DNA from: Alcaligenaceae bacterium | Lineage (GTDB): Bacteria; Pseudomonadota; Gammaproteobacteria; Burkholderiales; Burkholderiaceae_B | Direction of reading: 5' to 3' | DNA length: 64,000 nucleotides | NCBI GenBank assembly: GCA_013416485.1 | Contig: JACCEO010000002.1 | Span: forward strand, 62,001-126,000 | Shown here: piece by piece, positions 1 through 9,719 of the stretch | Position numbering within the stretch: the first letter of the stretch is position 1 | Layout of the letters: every line of letters starts with the position of its first letter | Position numbers and translations under genes: made by a program | The notes under the pieces: model-generated | Databases searched by the model: none | Seen by the model: the letters and a program-made list of their open reading frames with translations, nothing else | Told to the model about the DNA's origin: nothing

Positions 1-108
1 TTTACGCCACATAATGATCACTATAAAGCTTACAACGATGTCAAGGTCAAGCGTGGTGGTAAAGTAGCAACGATGTTATTAAGGCCGCAAAAGGATCTCT
101 ATGATTAA
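1..108 (+). CDS. C-terminal fragment of an unidentified protein
   Basis: The first 35 codons are open from the window edge and end in TAA; the 5' part lies outside. The tail is basic and polar (it includes VKVKRGGKVATM) and matches no family I recognise. Its stop overlaps the ATG of the next lipoprotein gene by 8 bases, so the two are probably co-transcribed and translationally coupled. That overlap is the main reason to believe the frame is real. Confidence 0.55.
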   Translation, partial: FTPHNDHYKAYNDVKVKRGGKVATMLLRPQKDLYD

Positions 109-904
109 CCAACGCAAACCTAGCTTCAAACTTGCCGCGATTGCGGTTTTAAGCCCATTATTAGTGGCCTGCGCTAACACGCCCAGCGGCGATATTTCCT
201 TGATTCCGACCCAGATCGATCAAGAAACTAGCAAAGACGGTTTATTTACCCAAGCACTTAAGTGGAAACACAGCAAACCAGGTTGCAAAGGGGAATGTCC
301 CAACATTAGCCTTGATAGTGTGATTTTTCCTGGTATACCTCGCCTGACCGAACTCGTGGATCATGCCTTGTCAGTCATGACAGGTATCGATGATGGCAGC
401 GCCCAACCCTACTCTAGCGTACAGGGTTATGAAGACTACTTCTGGCAAACGGCTGCACCACGCGACTCAACAGTGTTATCGGCAAAAACCCGCTACCGCA
501 ATCGCCACCTTACAGTGGTGGAGTTGAATTCTTATCAGTATTTCACAGGAGCGGCCCACGGGATTACAGCCACTCAGTTTTTAAACTGGAACAATGACCA
601 GCAGAAAGTTTTGGGACTGGACCAAATACTGCTAACAGGCCAACACACGGCGTACGTTGAAGCCTTAAAACAAGCCCATACACTATGGTTGGCTAGCAAC
701 CCGGATGCAACTCAGGATCCTGTTGCCTATGCCCGTATGTGGCCATTTCAACCCAGCGACAACTTTGGCTTTACAGACCAAGGGCTAGTGGTGAAATACG
801 ATTCCTACCAAATAGCTCCTTATTCATCTGGCCAGCCCGAGTTACTACTACCGTATAGCGCACTACAAGGCATAGTCAGACCAGAATACTTGCCTACAAG
901 CTGA
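101..904 (+). CDS. Lipoprotein with RsiV/PdaC-like DUF3298 domain
   Basis: This is a 267-residue predicted lipoprotein. A basic start and hydrophobic stretch lead to the lipobox LVAC with the lipidated Cys at residue 24, so it should be anchored in the cell envelope. The body resembles the DUF3298 fold found in RsiV, PdaC and many proteobacterial lipoproteins: a YFTGAAHG motif near residue 150, a DNFGFT segment and a conserved end with LLPYSAL. The family's biochemical role in proteobacteria is not settled; binding of lysozyme (RsiV) or deacetylation belongs to relatives and should not be transferred. An AAAGGA ribosome site precedes the ATG. It converges on the ankyrin gene with only 8 bases between them. 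Confidence 0.75.
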   Translation: MINQRKPSFKLAAIAVLSPLLVACANTPSGDISLIPTQIDQETSKDGLFTQALKWKHSKPGCKGECPNISLDSVIFPGIPRLTELVDHALSVMTGIDDGSAQPYSSVQGYEDYFWQTAAPRDSTVLSAKTRYRNRHLTVVELNSYQYFTGAAHGITATQFLNWNNDQQKVLGLDQILLTGQHTAYVEALKQAHTLWLASNPDATQDPVAYARMWPFQPSDNFGFTDQGLVVKYDSYQIAPYSSGQPELLLPYSALQGIVRPEYLPTS

Positions 905-912
905 ACAACACC

Positions 913-1749
913 TTATTTGAACCTATCCAGATCAAAATATCGCGACGTTGAACTGGCATCTTGCGTAGATTTGGAAGTTGATGATTCAGCCGTTTTTCTG
1001 CTTTGTTCCAAACTTAATTTTTCGCTACCCACGGGTGGCATCGATGTACCTGCTTGGTGAATGGCAGCACGTTGGGCTTGTACTTTTTGGCTCAAGGCAT
1101 CCAACTTGGCCCCCAGCTTGTTGTGTTTTTTCAGCCTGGCCCAATCTGCTGCATTTTGATGTTGTAAATTCAGCGTGGTGACATCGGCCCCCGCATCAAG
1201 GAGCAATTGCACCATAGCGGCACTACCTGAATAGGCAGCCATCATTAATGGGGTGGTGCCATCAGGTCCAGGAGCATTAATAATGGCCTGCTTAGAAATT
1301 AGGAGTTTAGCCATATCCATCTGGCCCCTAGACGCCGCATAGTGCAAAGGCGTCCAGCCTAGTCGATTCACCTGAGCACCACGCTGTATTAAATCTTTGG
1401 CCCTGGTGGTTTCACCTACTACAGCCAAATACATCAATGGTGTTTCGTCGTTCACATTCACGCCATTCAAGGCGATTTTCTTATTTTTCACTAATAAGTC
1501 GTAAACCTGCCAAGCACCGTCACGTATCGCTTGCATAATGGCAGGCTGGCCATCTTTGCTAAATTCGTTAGGATCTACGCCGCTGGTCAGCATCTGTTGG
1601 ACTTGGCTGGCCCTGTCATTGGCAATATTTACCCACCAATCAGAGGGCACCGCAGCGCTTACCGTTGTGCTGAATGCCAATGCGGCCAAACCGGCTAAAA
1701 AGCGCCTGCAAAGCGCAACAACGCCAGCGTATGGTAACGAATTAAGCAT
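913..1749 (-). CDS. Exported ankyrin-repeat protein
   Basis: The 278-residue product has an N-terminal signal peptide (hydrophobic residues about 10-30, likely cleavage near residue 32 after VSA), so it is probably periplasmic. Three clear ankyrin repeats and one degenerate repeat occupy roughly residues 65-190; the TPLMYLA, TPLHYAA and TPLMMAA cores are plain. The C-terminal 70 residues are Ser/Thr/Gln-rich and probably disordered. Ankyrin repeats bind proteins; no enzymatic residues are visible and the partner is unknown. It lies downstream of tatD with a 24-base gap in the same direction, so it may be the last gene of the mltG-tmk-holB-tatD unit. Confidence 0.75.
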   Translation of the reverse strand: MLNSLPYAGVVALCRRFLAGLAALAFSTTVSAAVPSDWWVNIANDRASQVQQMLTSGVDPNEFSKDGQPAIMQAIRDGAWQVYDLLVKNKKIALNGVNVNDETPLMYLAVVGETTRAKDLIQRGAQVNRLGWTPLHYAASRGQMDMAKLLISKQAIINAPGPDGTTPLMMAAYSGSAAMVQLLLDAGADVTTLNLQHQNAADWARLKKHNKLGAKLDALSQKVQAQRAAIHQAGTSMPPVGSEKLSLEQSRKTAESSTSKSTQDASSTSRYFDLDRFK

Positions 1750-1773
1750 AAAAATTCCTAGAATTCACTTTAA

Positions 1774-2559
1774 CTAGTTTACTTTAATATCTCTATCTAT
1801 CTTGTTGAATAGATTGAAGAAATTGTCTGTAGTGGCTTGTGCAATTTCAGCAACAGCCACCCCTTTTAGATCAGCAATTTTCTCGGCCACATGAATTACC
1901 TTAGAGGGATCGTTGGTTTTTCCTCGGTAAGGTACAGGAGCTAAAAAAGGCGAATCGGTTTCTATCAGCAACCTGTCTAAAGGCATTTTTACCGCCAACT
2001 CTTGCAAATCAGTCGCATTTTTAAACGTCACTATGCCTGACAAGGAAATATAAAAACCCATGTCCATTGCCGCTTGGGCAACCTCCCAGGACTCGGTAAA
2101 ACAGTGCATCACACCGCCACTTTCAGCAGCCCCTTCTTCTTGCATAATACGCAAAGTATCCATGCTGGCCGCTCGTGTATGAATGATCAACGGCAAGCCG
2201 CTGGCCTTGCTGGCTCGGATGTGAGTGCGAAAGCGCTCGCGTTGCCACTCTAAAGGTTCAGGTTTACGAAAGTAATCTAAACCTGTCTCACCGATGGCAA
2301 CCACTTTGGGTGATAAGGAAAGCTCTAGTAGCTGATCAACCGTAGGTTCAGGTGTATCTTCATAATCCGGATGCACCCCTACTGAAGCATGTAATTGCGG
2401 ATACGGTGCCACCAAATCCATCAAGCCAGGCCAGTTAGGCATGCTGACGCTAACGACCAAGGCATGGCTAACCCTATTTTGGGTCATGCGTTCCAACACA
2501 TCGGGAAGATTTTGCGCCAGCTCGGGAAAATCAAGGTGGCAATGTGAATCTACATACAT
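1774..2559 (-). CDS. tatD: TatD-family metal-dependent DNase
   Basis: The 261-residue protein is a full-length TatD/YcfH amidohydrolase-fold nuclease. Metal ligands are visible: His6 and His8 in DSHCHLD, the Glu of GETGLDYF near residue 92, a His in IIHTR near 127, and the Asp of ETDSPFLAP near 203. Family members are 3'-5' exonucleases or DNases linked to DNA repair and turnover; the exact substrate here is inferred. The position directly after holB (12-base gap) matches the widespread tmk-holB-tatD order. Confidence 0.9.
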   Translation of the reverse strand: MYVDSHCHLDFPELAQNLPDVLERMTQNRVSHALVVSVSMPNWPGLMDLVAPYPQLHASVGVHPDYEDTPEPTVDQLLELSLSPKVVAIGETGLDYFRKPEPLEWQRERFRTHIRASKASGLPLIIHTRAASMDTLRIMQEEGAAESGGVMHCFTESWEVAQAAMDMGFYISLSGIVTFKNATDLQELAVKMPLDRLLIETDSPFLAPVPYRGKTNDPSKVIHVAEKIADLKGVAVAEIAQATTDNFFNLFNKIDRDIKVN

Positions 2560-2571
2560 AAAAATAGTGTC

Positions 2572-3609
2572 CTAGGCGCAAGCCAATGCAGCCCGCTGTA
2601 AGGCTGCATGAATAAATAACTTAGGGTTTAAAGGGTGCCCTGATACGGCACGTTGTTGCGCTAACCAGCGGTTCATTTCCAACAGATTAATCATGTTAGC
2701 CCTGGCTGCAATAACACCAACCATCACAGATAAGGCAGGAAAATAACGTATTGGTTCCTGATTAGCTACCAGAGTGATATCTACAAATAAGCGTTGTAAA
2801 TTATCTATCCAACTCACAGCAGCTTGTTTTTCCAGCAAATCAGCGATCTTGCCAATATCAGACCTAGGCGCATTTGCCATCAAACTGGCAAGCATGTTCA
2901 ACCAATCAGGGCAAGCTTGCTCACGCATACGAGACAGTTCTAAAGCCAGTAAGGGGGCACCACCTGCCGCAGCCAACCAGTCTGCAGGCTGTTTCAAACC
3001 CTGCTGCTCTAGCCAGGCTATGCTTTGCACTGCGTCAGGCACCGAAAGTGGCAAGCGACGACAACGTGACACCAAAGTAGGCAGCAAACGGTCAGGTGCA
3101 TCGGCAACCAGCAGGAAAACAGTATGGCGTGGCGGTTCCTCTAGTACTTTAAGCAGTGCATTCGCCGAGATCACATTCAACGCTTGGGCTGGGTAAAGCA
3201 CTGCCACACGCCAACCTCCTCGATGGGTAGCAGTGTTAAACCACGTCGTTAGCGAACGTAATTGCTCTACCCGTATTTCCTTGGAGGGTGTTTTTTTGAC
3301 AGCCGTCGCATCTTCCTCTGCACCAGCTTCTTGAGCACCTTCAAGTAACGCAATAGCATCGGGCCGTATTCGACGTATATCAGGATGGTTGCCACTAGCC
3401 AGCCACGAACACGCTATGCAATGGCCGCAGGCCAGACCTTGAACGGGTTGCTCACACAGTAAACTGGCTGCGGCAGCTAAGGCGAACTGGCTTTTACCTA
3501 TGCCAGGTAGACCGTGTATTAACCAGGCATGAGCAAAGCGTTCACGCTGACCTAACCAAGCCGTAGCGCTAGCCAATTGCCAAGGTAAAAACTGTGGGTA
3601 AGCGCTCAT
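2572..3609 (-). CDS. holB: DNA polymerase III subunit delta prime
   Basis: This 345-residue protein is an AAA+ clamp-loader subunit of the replicative polymerase. A P-loop, GLPGIGKS, lies at residues 33-40, and a zinc-binding cysteine cluster follows (C52, C61, C64, C67). The LLKVLEEPP segment and SRCRRL sensor region are typical of delta prime. A charged Ala/Glu/Lys-rich insertion near residues 90-110 precedes EIRVEQLR. The start ATG overlaps the tmk stop in an ATGA, indicating translational coupling. Length and motifs are normal for betaproteobacteria. Confidence 0.93.
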   Translation of the reverse strand: MSAYPQFLPWQLASATAWLGQRERFAHAWLIHGLPGIGKSQFALAAAASLLCEQPVQGLACGHCIACSWLASGNHPDIRRIRPDAIALLEGAQEAGAEEDATAVKKTPSKEIRVEQLRSLTTWFNTATHRGGWRVAVLYPAQALNVISANALLKVLEEPPRHTVFLLVADAPDRLLPTLVSRCRRLPLSVPDAVQSIAWLEQQGLKQPADWLAAAGGAPLLALELSRMREQACPDWLNMLASLMANAPRSDIGKIADLLEKQAAVSWIDNLQRLFVDITLVANQEPIRYFPALSVMVGVIAARANMINLLEMNRWLAQQRAVSGHPLNPKLFIHAALQRAALACA

Positions 3610-4283
3610 GATTGCTGCAAGGCAGGTAACTGCTTAGTCAGCAAAAGATCTATTTGTTGCAACAGCTCTACGCGAATGTCAGGAATGGATTTCGACGAAT
3701 CCACAACATAGAATCGTTTGGGGTCCTGTTCCACACGTTGATGGTAGGCTTGTTGGGTACGCTCAAAAAATGCCTGCGCTTCTTGCTCGAAGCGATCCAA
3801 ACCATCGCCACGCTCTAGACGCTCTCTGGCTAAGGCCAAAGGCAGATCAAACAGCCAGGTTTGATCCGGCTGTAAACCTGCATGCACCCATGTCTCCAGC
3901 GTATGAATACAGTGCGCACCTAACTGGCGCCCCCCCCCTTGATACGCATAGGTAGCGTCTGTGAAACGGTCGCATACTACCCACTTCCCAGCCTGTAAAG
4001 CTGGCTTGATTACCGTTTCAACATGCTCGCATCGCGCGGCAAACATAAGTAAGGTTTCTGTTTTAAGGTGCATGGGCTGATTCAACAGCATGTCGCGCAA
4101 GGCTTCACCTAAGTTCGTACCACCTGGTTCTCTAGTCAGTACGACCTGCAGACCACGTTCACGCAATTGATCTGCCAACCATTCCACATGGGTACTTTTT
4201 CCCGCACCATCTACCCCTTCTAGGGTGATAAATCCACCACGGTTTCCTGGGGCTATGGGGGTAGTGTTAGCGTAGGGCACCAT
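3606..4283 (-). CDS. tmk: Thymidylate kinase
   Basis: The 225-residue enzyme phosphorylates dTMP to dTDP with ATP in dTTP synthesis. A P-loop GVDGAGKST occupies residues 23-31, then the dTMP-binding TREPGG and [15 protein letters not shown] segments. About 15 extra residues precede the usual N-terminus, but no better start is seen. The start overlaps the mltG stop by one base (TAATG), and the stop overlaps holB by four. The QGGGR motif is encoded partly by a run of eight G (3930-3937 on this strand, as C); because the motif is conserved and the gene essential, this is not taken as a phase-variable tract. Confidence 0.95.
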   Translation of the reverse strand: MVPYANTTPIAPGNRGGFITLEGVDGAGKSTHVEWLADQLRERGLQVVLTREPGGTNLGEALRDMLLNQPMHLKTETLLMFAARCEHVETVIKPALQAGKWVVCDRFTDATYAYQGGGRQLGAHCIHTLETWVHAGLQPDQTWLFDLPLALARERLERGDGLDRFEQEAQAFFERTQQAYHQRVEQDPKRFYVVDSSKSIPDIRVELLQQIDLLLTKQLPALQQS

Positions 4284-5293
4284 TAATTACGTCGTCCTAA
4301 TATAAACTTGCTTACCGCACGATTATGCGCATTCAAATCTTTAGAAAACTCGCTAGTGCCGTCACCACGCGAGACAAAATACAAATAATTATGCTTTTCC
4401 GGGTGCAAGGCAGCTAATAACGCCGCCTTGCCCATGCTGGAAATAGGCGTAGGCGGCAGTCCAGCGCGTGTATATGTATTCCAGGGAGTATCTGTGGTCA
4501 GGTCTTTCTTGCGTATACGGCCTTGATAGGCATCGCCCATGCCATAGATGACCGTAGGGTCCGTTTGCAGCAGCATATTGCGACGCAAGCGGTTCACAAA
4601 CACCCCCGAAACGCGTTCCCTGTCAGCGCTATGCCCAGTCTCTTTTTCTATAATAGAAGCCAGTACCAATGCTTCATAAGGTGTTTTTAACGGTAAACCT
4701 GATTCACGCTCTTCCCAGGCTGACTGAAGTATTTGCTCTTGAGCATGATGAGCACGACGCAAAATATCAAAATCACTAGTACCCGGAACAAACACATAGG
4801 TATCCGGATAAAACCAACCTTCTGGGCTGGTTGAGTTAATACCCAGACGCGTCATCAACTCCTGATCGCTGACCCCATCCAAGGTTTGCTTCACATCGGG
4901 TGAATTGCGCAAAGCTTGGCGTATGCCTTGATAGGTCCAACCCTCGACCAGTGTCAGCCGTGTTTGCATCATGTCGCCCGCCGCCATGCGTTCTAACAAA
5001 CTGCGTGGGGTATCACCCCGTACAGCCTCGTAGGCGCCGGCTTTCAGTAAGGTATCACTGTCAGTAAAACGTGACAACAGCACAAAAGCATCTTCATTGA
5101 CATGAATACCCGCTTTCTCCATAGCGCGGACAATACTGCGGGGACGACTACCTGTTTCGACCAAGTAATCGATTCTATCGCTGTCCATAGCAACTGGCTG
5201 TTCGGTCCAGTACCAAGCCGCGCCACTTATCAATGCAGCGGCCAAGGCTAGGAGTAAAAGGACGGTTAAAACGAATTTTCTGAATAAAGTCAT
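4283..5293 (-). CDS. mltG: Endolytic peptidoglycan transglycosylase MltG
   Basis: The 336-residue protein has one N-terminal membrane helix (about residues 7-27) and a YceG-like periplasmic domain. The catalytic Glu is expected at residue 216 in [10 protein letters not shown]. MltG cleaves nascent glycan strands and is thought to set their length at the inner membrane. Family signatures include TDPTVIYG and a C-terminal region with LPPTPIS and YLYFVS. It heads the mltG-tmk-holB-tatD unit and is divergent from ygfZ across about 100 bases, the usual arrangement in these bacteria. Confidence 0.93.
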   Translation of the reverse strand: MTLFRKFVLTVLLLLALAAALISGAAWYWTEQPVAMDSDRIDYLVETGSRPRSIVRAMEKAGIHVNEDAFVLLSRFTDSDTLLKAGAYEAVRGDTPRSLLERMAAGDMMQTRLTLVEGWTYQGIRQALRNSPDVKQTLDGVSDQELMTRLGINSTSPEGWFYPDTYVFVPGTSDFDILRRAHHAQEQILQSAWEERESGLPLKTPYEALVLASIIEKETGHSADRERVSGVFVNRLRRNMLLQTDPTVIYGMGDAYQGRIRKKDLTTDTPWNTYTRAGLPPTPISSMGKAALLAALHPEKHNYLYFVSRGDGTSEFSKDLNAHNRAVSKFILGRRN

Positions 5294-5401
5294 GAAACAA
5301 AAATGTATGCCGGTATTTGCCAGCAGTGCGTGGCTAAGGAAAGCCCGTTATCATAAACGTTAAGCTCACCCATGTCTTTTATTGCGAGTTGCGTAAACAT
5401 C

Positions 5402-6424
5402 ATGAATAATCTTCCTGCATTTGTCAGCCCCCTTAATGATCTGGCCGTTATTGAAATTAGCGGCCCTGATGCCGTCAGTTTTATGCAATCCCAGTTGACT
5501 CAAGATGTTGCCAGCCTGACCCCTGATCATGCCGTATTGGCCGGTTATTGCAGCCCGAAAGGCCGGCTGCTGGGCACGATGGTGCTGTGGTCTACACCCA
5601 AACCTGATGACACCCCCTGCCTATGCGCTTTAGTCAAAGCTGACATTGCAGAGTCATTGGTAAAACGCCTATCCATGTTTGTACTACGGGCCCAAGCCAA
5701 ACTAGCCATTGCTAATCTTTCGGTATGGGGGCTAGTTCTACCTACTCAAGCCTTAGAACCCTTTCCTTTGGAAAGTTTCGCAGATGCGGGTATTACCAGC
5801 GCTGCTGGGCAGTTGTATGCCGCCATTGAACTGTTGCCAGTGCAGCCTGCCCCATATAGCTGCATACATACCGATACTGGCCTATGGATAGCCGCACCAT
5901 CCACAACTGATAGCCCCACCCGATGGTGGCATATCAGTCATATTATCAACCCCGAGGCCCAAGCCGATCAAGGCTGGTGGAATGCAGCTGACATTGCTGC
6001 TGGACTGCCTTGGATTACTAGCACAATACAAGACCTATTTATTCCGCAAACCCTGAATCTAGAACTACTGCAAGGGGTTAGCTTTACCAAAGGCTGTTAT
6101 CCTGGCCAAGAAGTCGTAGCACGCAGTCACTACAGAGGCACGGTAAAACGTCGTATGGCGTATGGGGTGGTGGCAGCAACAGATGCTATCGACCTAGGCA
6201 CACCTGAAGAACTTGCTGGGCGGGATATCTACGATGCCAAGCAAGCAGAACACCCTTGTGGACGTATAGTCAATGCAGCGTTAGGTCATGATGACCAGAT
6301 GCACCTGCTATTAGAGGTACAGTTAGCTGATTTGGGTATCGCTGACTTCAGACTAGGCCAGCCCACCGGGGCCGTCATTACTATCCGCGATTTGCCCTAC
6401 TCTATACAAGCAACTAGCGCCTAA
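5402..6424 (+). CDS. ygfZ: YgfZ-family folate-binding Fe-S maintenance protein
   Basis: This GcvT-like protein carries the YgfZ signature KGCYPGQE, with the Lys at residue 230 and the Cys at 232 from the chosen start. YgfZ/IBA57 proteins bind tetrahydrofolate and support assembly or repair of certain Fe-S enzymes such as MiaB in the cytosol. The ATG at 5402 (340 residues) is preferred because it begins the family-like NNLPAF segment; an in-frame ATG at 5372 would add ten residues, and neither has a clear ribosome site. It is divergent from mltG and converges on mmsB. Confidence 0.88.
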   Translation: MNNLPAFVSPLNDLAVIEISGPDAVSFMQSQLTQDVASLTPDHAVLAGYCSPKGRLLGTMVLWSTPKPDDTPCLCALVKADIAESLVKRLSMFVLRAQAKLAIANLSVWGLVLPTQALEPFPLESFADAGITSAAGQLYAAIELLPVQPAPYSCIHTDTGLWIAAPSTTDSPTRWWHISHIINPEAQADQGWWNAADIAAGLPWITSTIQDLFIPQTLNLELLQGVSFTKGCYPGQEVVARSHYRGTVKRRMAYGVVAATDAIDLGTPEELAGRDIYDAKQAEHPCGRIVNAALGHDDQMHLLLEVQLADLGIADFRLGQPTGAVITIRDLPYSIQATSA

Positions 6425-6444
6425 AATCATAAATAGCGACAATA

Positions 6445-6475
6445 GGCCTGCTGCTTGATATGTCAAGCGCAGGCC
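6445..6475. terminator. Bidirectional hairpin between ygfZ and mmsB
   Basis: A 13-bp stem (6445-6458 with 6463-6475, one bulged T, TATG loop) fills the gap between two convergent genes. No strong T tract follows on either side, so termination efficiency is uncertain, but position and stability fit a shared terminator. Confidence 0.65.
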
Positions 6476-6481
6476 CTGAGA

Positions 6482-7366
6482 TTACTTCCTGAACAAATTC
6501 ACTATACTGGAAAAATCCTTGCCGCCATTACCTAGTCCACTATGCATGGAATACAGATTGCGTGCCAATTCCCCCAAAGGAATTGAAGAGCGCGTATTCA
6601 ACGCCGACTCGGCCGCCAAACCCAGATCTTTCAGCATCAGGTCGACACCAAAGCCACCGGTATAATCTTTGGAGGCAGGGACTTCTGGCATCACACCAGG
6701 CCACGGGTTATAGACTTCGGTGGTCCAGTTGCGTCCCGAACTTTTTGAAATGATTTCGGACAGTACATTAGGATCCAGACCATTGGCCACACCCAACGCC
6801 AAGGCCTCTGAGGTACCTGCCATAAGTATGCCTAGCAGCATGTTGTTGCAGATTTTAGCGACTTGACCAGCACCGTCATCACCTGCATGGAAAATGTTTT
6901 TACCCATTTTCTCTAGATAGGGCTTTGCTGCTTCAAAATCGACACTAGCACCGCCAACAATAAAGGTCAGGGTCCCTGCAATTGCACCACCTGTGCCGCC
7001 TGATACTGGCGCATCTATCATGCGCAGACCACGCGCTCGGGCCGCGGTAGCGACCTTACGCGAGGATTCCGGTGCTATGGTGCTGCACTCGAGAATCAAG
7101 GCACCTGAAGCGATATTATGCAATAAACCGTTATCGCCCAAATACAGACCTTCTACGTGTTTACTAGCTGGCAGCATACTAACTACGACATCTGCGCCTT
7201 TGACCGCTTCTGCGGCCGACGCGGCCTGCTGTGCACCCGCATTGACTAGCGTCTGAACAGCGGCAGGTACCAAATCAAATACGCTAAGTTGGTATCCGGC
7301 TTTAACCAGATTTAAGGCCATAGGGCCACCCATATGGCCTAAACCAATAAATGCAATACGACTCAT
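6482..7366 (-). CDS. mmsB: 3-hydroxyisobutyrate dehydrogenase
   Basis: The 294-residue enzyme should oxidise 3-hydroxyisobutyrate to methylmalonate semialdehyde with NAD in valine breakdown. The N-terminal Rossmann motif GLGHMGGPMA, the substrate-site DAPVSGG near residue 120 and the catalytic Lys in KICNN are all present. It is the last gene of a leftward operon after an acyl-CoA dehydrogenase and a HIBYL-CoA hydrolase, which supports the valine assignment over other beta-hydroxyacid dehydrogenases. A hairpin follows the stop. The next pathway enzyme, methylmalonate-semialdehyde dehydrogenase (mmsA), is not in this window. Confidence 0.92.
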   Translation of the reverse strand: MSRIAFIGLGHMGGPMALNLVKAGYQLSVFDLVPAAVQTLVNAGAQQAASAAEAVKGADVVVSMLPASKHVEGLYLGDNGLLHNIASGALILECSTIAPESSRKVATAARARGLRMIDAPVSGGTGGAIAGTLTFIVGGASVDFEAAKPYLEKMGKNIFHAGDDGAGQVAKICNNMLLGILMAGTSEALALGVANGLDPNVLSEIISKSSGRNWTTEVYNPWPGVMPEVPASKDYTGGFGVDLMLKDLGLAAESALNTRSSIPLGELARNLYSMHSGLGNGGKDFSSIVNLFRK

Positions 7367-7393
7367 GTTGTCTCCTAGGGGTTATTTGTGTTG

Positions 7394-8530
7394 TTAAGCT
7401 TGGCCTAGATCCGCTAAAGGATGCGCTACCGATGCTGGCCAAGGGCTTGCAAAGTAACGTTGCACCCAAGCGTCATCGGCCTGATCCAAGGTGGCTGGAT
7501 TCCATTTTGGCTGTTTGTCTTTGTCAATTAGCAAGGCGCGTATGCCTTCTTGGAAGTCACCTTGAACGCCGCACTGTAAAGAGACAACATACTCCTCACG
7601 AAAGACATCGGCAAGTGACAACAAACGCACGCGTCGCAATAAGGCATAGCTTAGTCTAGCTGAACCAGGCGCACCGGCTAAAAATGTAGCGGCTGCACGT
7701 TTCAACCACGCATCTTCATGGTCTGACCATGCCTGTATACCATTGCAAATCGCTGTAAAGTTGGGACCGTCGCAGGTCTGACGTATGGTGTCATAGTGCG
7801 TGCGCAAAGGACCTTGTGGCAAGGTTGCTGCTGGTTTTAAGGCCAGTAGCATGTCAGCTAAGGCATTATCGTTATCCTGACGCACTGCAGACCACGAGGC
7901 TTGGCCTATAGCTGCCATCAAGTCGTCCCAACGGGTGGACTCCAAGGTGTAATCAGCCAGCCCCAGGAATTCACAGTCGCTAGCGCCCAACTGCGCACCG
8001 GTCAGGGCCAAAAACACCCCCATGCCAGCAGGTAAACGACTAAGCATCCAAGTACCACCAACATCAGGAAATAAGCCTATGGTGATTTCCGGCATGGCGT
8101 AACGCGTAGTCTCACTGACGACACGATGGCTAGCGGCCATGAACAAACCAACACCACCGCCCATAACAATGCCATTACCCCAGCACAATACCGGTTTGGG
8201 ATAGGTATGTAGCTGATAATCCAGACGGTACTCGACATCAAAAAATGTTCTGGCGTGTGGATTGTTCCAGGCTTCGCCGCTGGTATTGTCCAGCATGGCT
8301 TGGTATAGACCATGCAGATCACCACCAGCACAAAACGCCCTGTCGCCTGCACCTTTCAATATGACGAAGGCGATAGACGCGTCCGTTTCCCATTGTGTTA
8401 ACTGCTGAGCCAGCAGCTCACACATGGCCAAAGACAAACCATTCAATGTTTTAGGGCTATTCAAGGTGGCAACGCCCACCTTCATGCCGTTAGCGGTGTC
8501 TAGGGTTTCAAACAATACTGGCGACGTCAT
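7394..8530 (-). CDS. 3-hydroxyisobutyryl-CoA hydrolase
   Basis: The 378-residue crotonase-fold protein has the long C-terminal extension of HIBYL-CoA hydrolases rather than the roughly 260 residues of simple enoyl-CoA hydratases. Oxyanion-hole segments are visible: FCAGGDLHGLY, and GNGIVMGGGVGL followed by PEITIGLFPDVGG. It would release free 3-hydroxyisobutyrate from its CoA ester for MmsB. The ATG at 8530 overlaps the upstream dehydrogenase stop in an ATGA; the frame stays open to 8707, but that part lies inside the dehydrogenase and is not family-like. A short-chain enoyl-CoA hydratase role is a less likely alternative. Confidence 0.88.
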   Translation of the reverse strand: MTSPVLFETLDTANGMKVGVATLNSPKTLNGLSLAMCELLAQQLTQWETDASIAFVILKGAGDRAFCAGGDLHGLYQAMLDNTSGEAWNNPHARTFFDVEYRLDYQLHTYPKPVLCWGNGIVMGGGVGLFMAASHRVVSETTRYAMPEITIGLFPDVGGTWMLSRLPAGMGVFLALTGAQLGASDCEFLGLADYTLESTRWDDLMAAIGQASWSAVRQDNDNALADMLLALKPAATLPQGPLRTHYDTIRQTCDGPNFTAICNGIQAWSDHEDAWLKRAAATFLAGAPGSARLSYALLRRVRLLSLADVFREEYVVSLQCGVQGDFQEGIRALLIDKDKQPKWNPATLDQADDAWVQRYFASPWPASVAHPLADLGQA

Positions 8531-9681
8531 TTGATATCGGCTCCATTGACAAGGATTTGACGGGCAATAATTACGCGCATGATTTCGTTGGTGCCTTCCA
8601 GAATCTGGTGCACCCGAGTATCGCGTACTAAGCGTTCTAAGGGGTAATCTTTCAGGTAGCCGTAGCCACCAAATATTTGTTGAGCATCTAGGCAAGCCTG
8701 AAAGCACAGGTCAGTTGCCAAACGTTTGGCCATTGCACAATAGGTACTGGCTTGGGGATCCTGTGCATCCAACTTGCTGGCCGCTAGGCGTACCATTTGG
8801 CGCGAAGCCACAATACTGGTCAGTATGTCGGCCAGTTTGAATTGCAAAGCCTGGAAACTAGCGATAGCTTGACCAAACTGACTGCGTTCAGTCATGTAGC
8901 GACGAGCCGCATCGTAGGCCCCCTGAGCTGCGCCAACGGAACAGGTGGCAATATTGATGCGTCCACCATCCAGCCCTTTCATAGCCATCATGAAGCCCTG
9001 TCCTTCGTTACCCAACAGGTTTTCGACAGGAATTTCTACGTTATCGAAAGTAATAGGCCGGGTAGACTGACTGTTCCAGCCCATTTTTTCTTCTTTGCGG
9101 CCATAGGTAATACCTGGGGTGTCGCCAGGCACAATAAATGCCGATATTCCCTTGGGGCCTGGACCACCAGTACGTGCCATCACGACCAGTGCATCGGTGT
9201 CACCAGCGCCTGAAATAAAGGCCTTGGCACCATTAAGAATATAGCTATTACCTTTTTTGTCGGCACGCGTGCTTAAAGACGCAGCGTCGGAACCCGCACC
9301 CGGTTCAGTCAGACAGTAAGAAGCCAGCTTTTCTCCGGAAGCCAATGCAGGCCCCCAGGCCTCGCGTACGCTATCCGAACCCCATGTACCTACCATCCAG
9401 GTAGCCATGTTATGTATAGTCAAGAAGGCGGCTGTAGAGGGGTCGTAGGCAGCCATTTCCTCGAAGACCAGAGTGGCATCTAAACGTGGCAACCCTAAAC
9501 CACCTATGGATTCGGGTGCATAAATACCACAAAACCCTAATTCCCCCGCTTTGCGAAAGGCATCGCGTGGAAAAATAGATTCCGCATCCCAGTGGGCTGC
9601 ATTCGGTTCTAGTTCGCCCACGGCGAAATCGTGAGCTGCCTGGGCAAAGGCTTGTTGTTCATCGTTAAGATGAAAATCCAT
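8527..9681 (-). CDS. Acyl-CoA dehydrogenase, probably isobutyryl-CoA
   Basis: The 384-residue FAD enzyme has the three acyl-CoA dehydrogenase domains. Signatures include CLTEPGAGSDAAS, the FGGYGYLKDYPLERLVRD segment, and EGTNEIMR with the expected catalytic Glu at residue 362. It should oxidise a branched short acyl-CoA to the enoyl-CoA and pass electrons to ETF. Isobutyryl-CoA is inferred from the next two genes, both of valine degradation. It is the first gene of the operon, with a TATAAT box about 39 bases before the ATG. Confidence 0.87.
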   Translation of the reverse strand: MDFHLNDEQQAFAQAAHDFAVGELEPNAAHWDAESIFPRDAFRKAGELGFCGIYAPESIGGLGLPRLDATLVFEEMAAYDPSTAAFLTIHNMATWMVGTWGSDSVREAWGPALASGEKLASYCLTEPGAGSDAASLSTRADKKGNSYILNGAKAFISGAGDTDALVVMARTGGPGPKGISAFIVPGDTPGITYGRKEEKMGWNSQSTRPITFDNVEIPVENLLGNEGQGFMMAMKGLDGGRINIATCSVGAAQGAYDAARRYMTERSQFGQAIASFQALQFKLADILTSIVASRQMVRLAASKLDAQDPQASTYCAMAKRLATDLCFQACLDAQQIFGGYGYLKDYPLERLVRDTRVHQILEGTNEIMRVIIARQILVNGADIK

Positions 9682-9719
9682 ACGTGTCTCTCCGTAAATG
9701 TATGTTTGTTATTGTCTTT

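Noticed and set aside
913-1749. Secreted effector role for the ankyrin protein
   Set aside because: It has an ordinary signal peptide and sits beside tatD in a housekeeping unit; ankyrin repeats alone do not indicate an effector.
3930-3937. Run of eight C/G in tmk as a phase-variable tract
   Set aside because: It encodes the conserved QGGGR motif of an essential enzyme; switching off would be lethal.
8531-8707. N-terminal extension of the HIBYL-CoA hydrolase gene
   Set aside because: It is inside the dehydrogenase gene; the ATG at 8530 in an ATGA overlap begins the conserved sequence.
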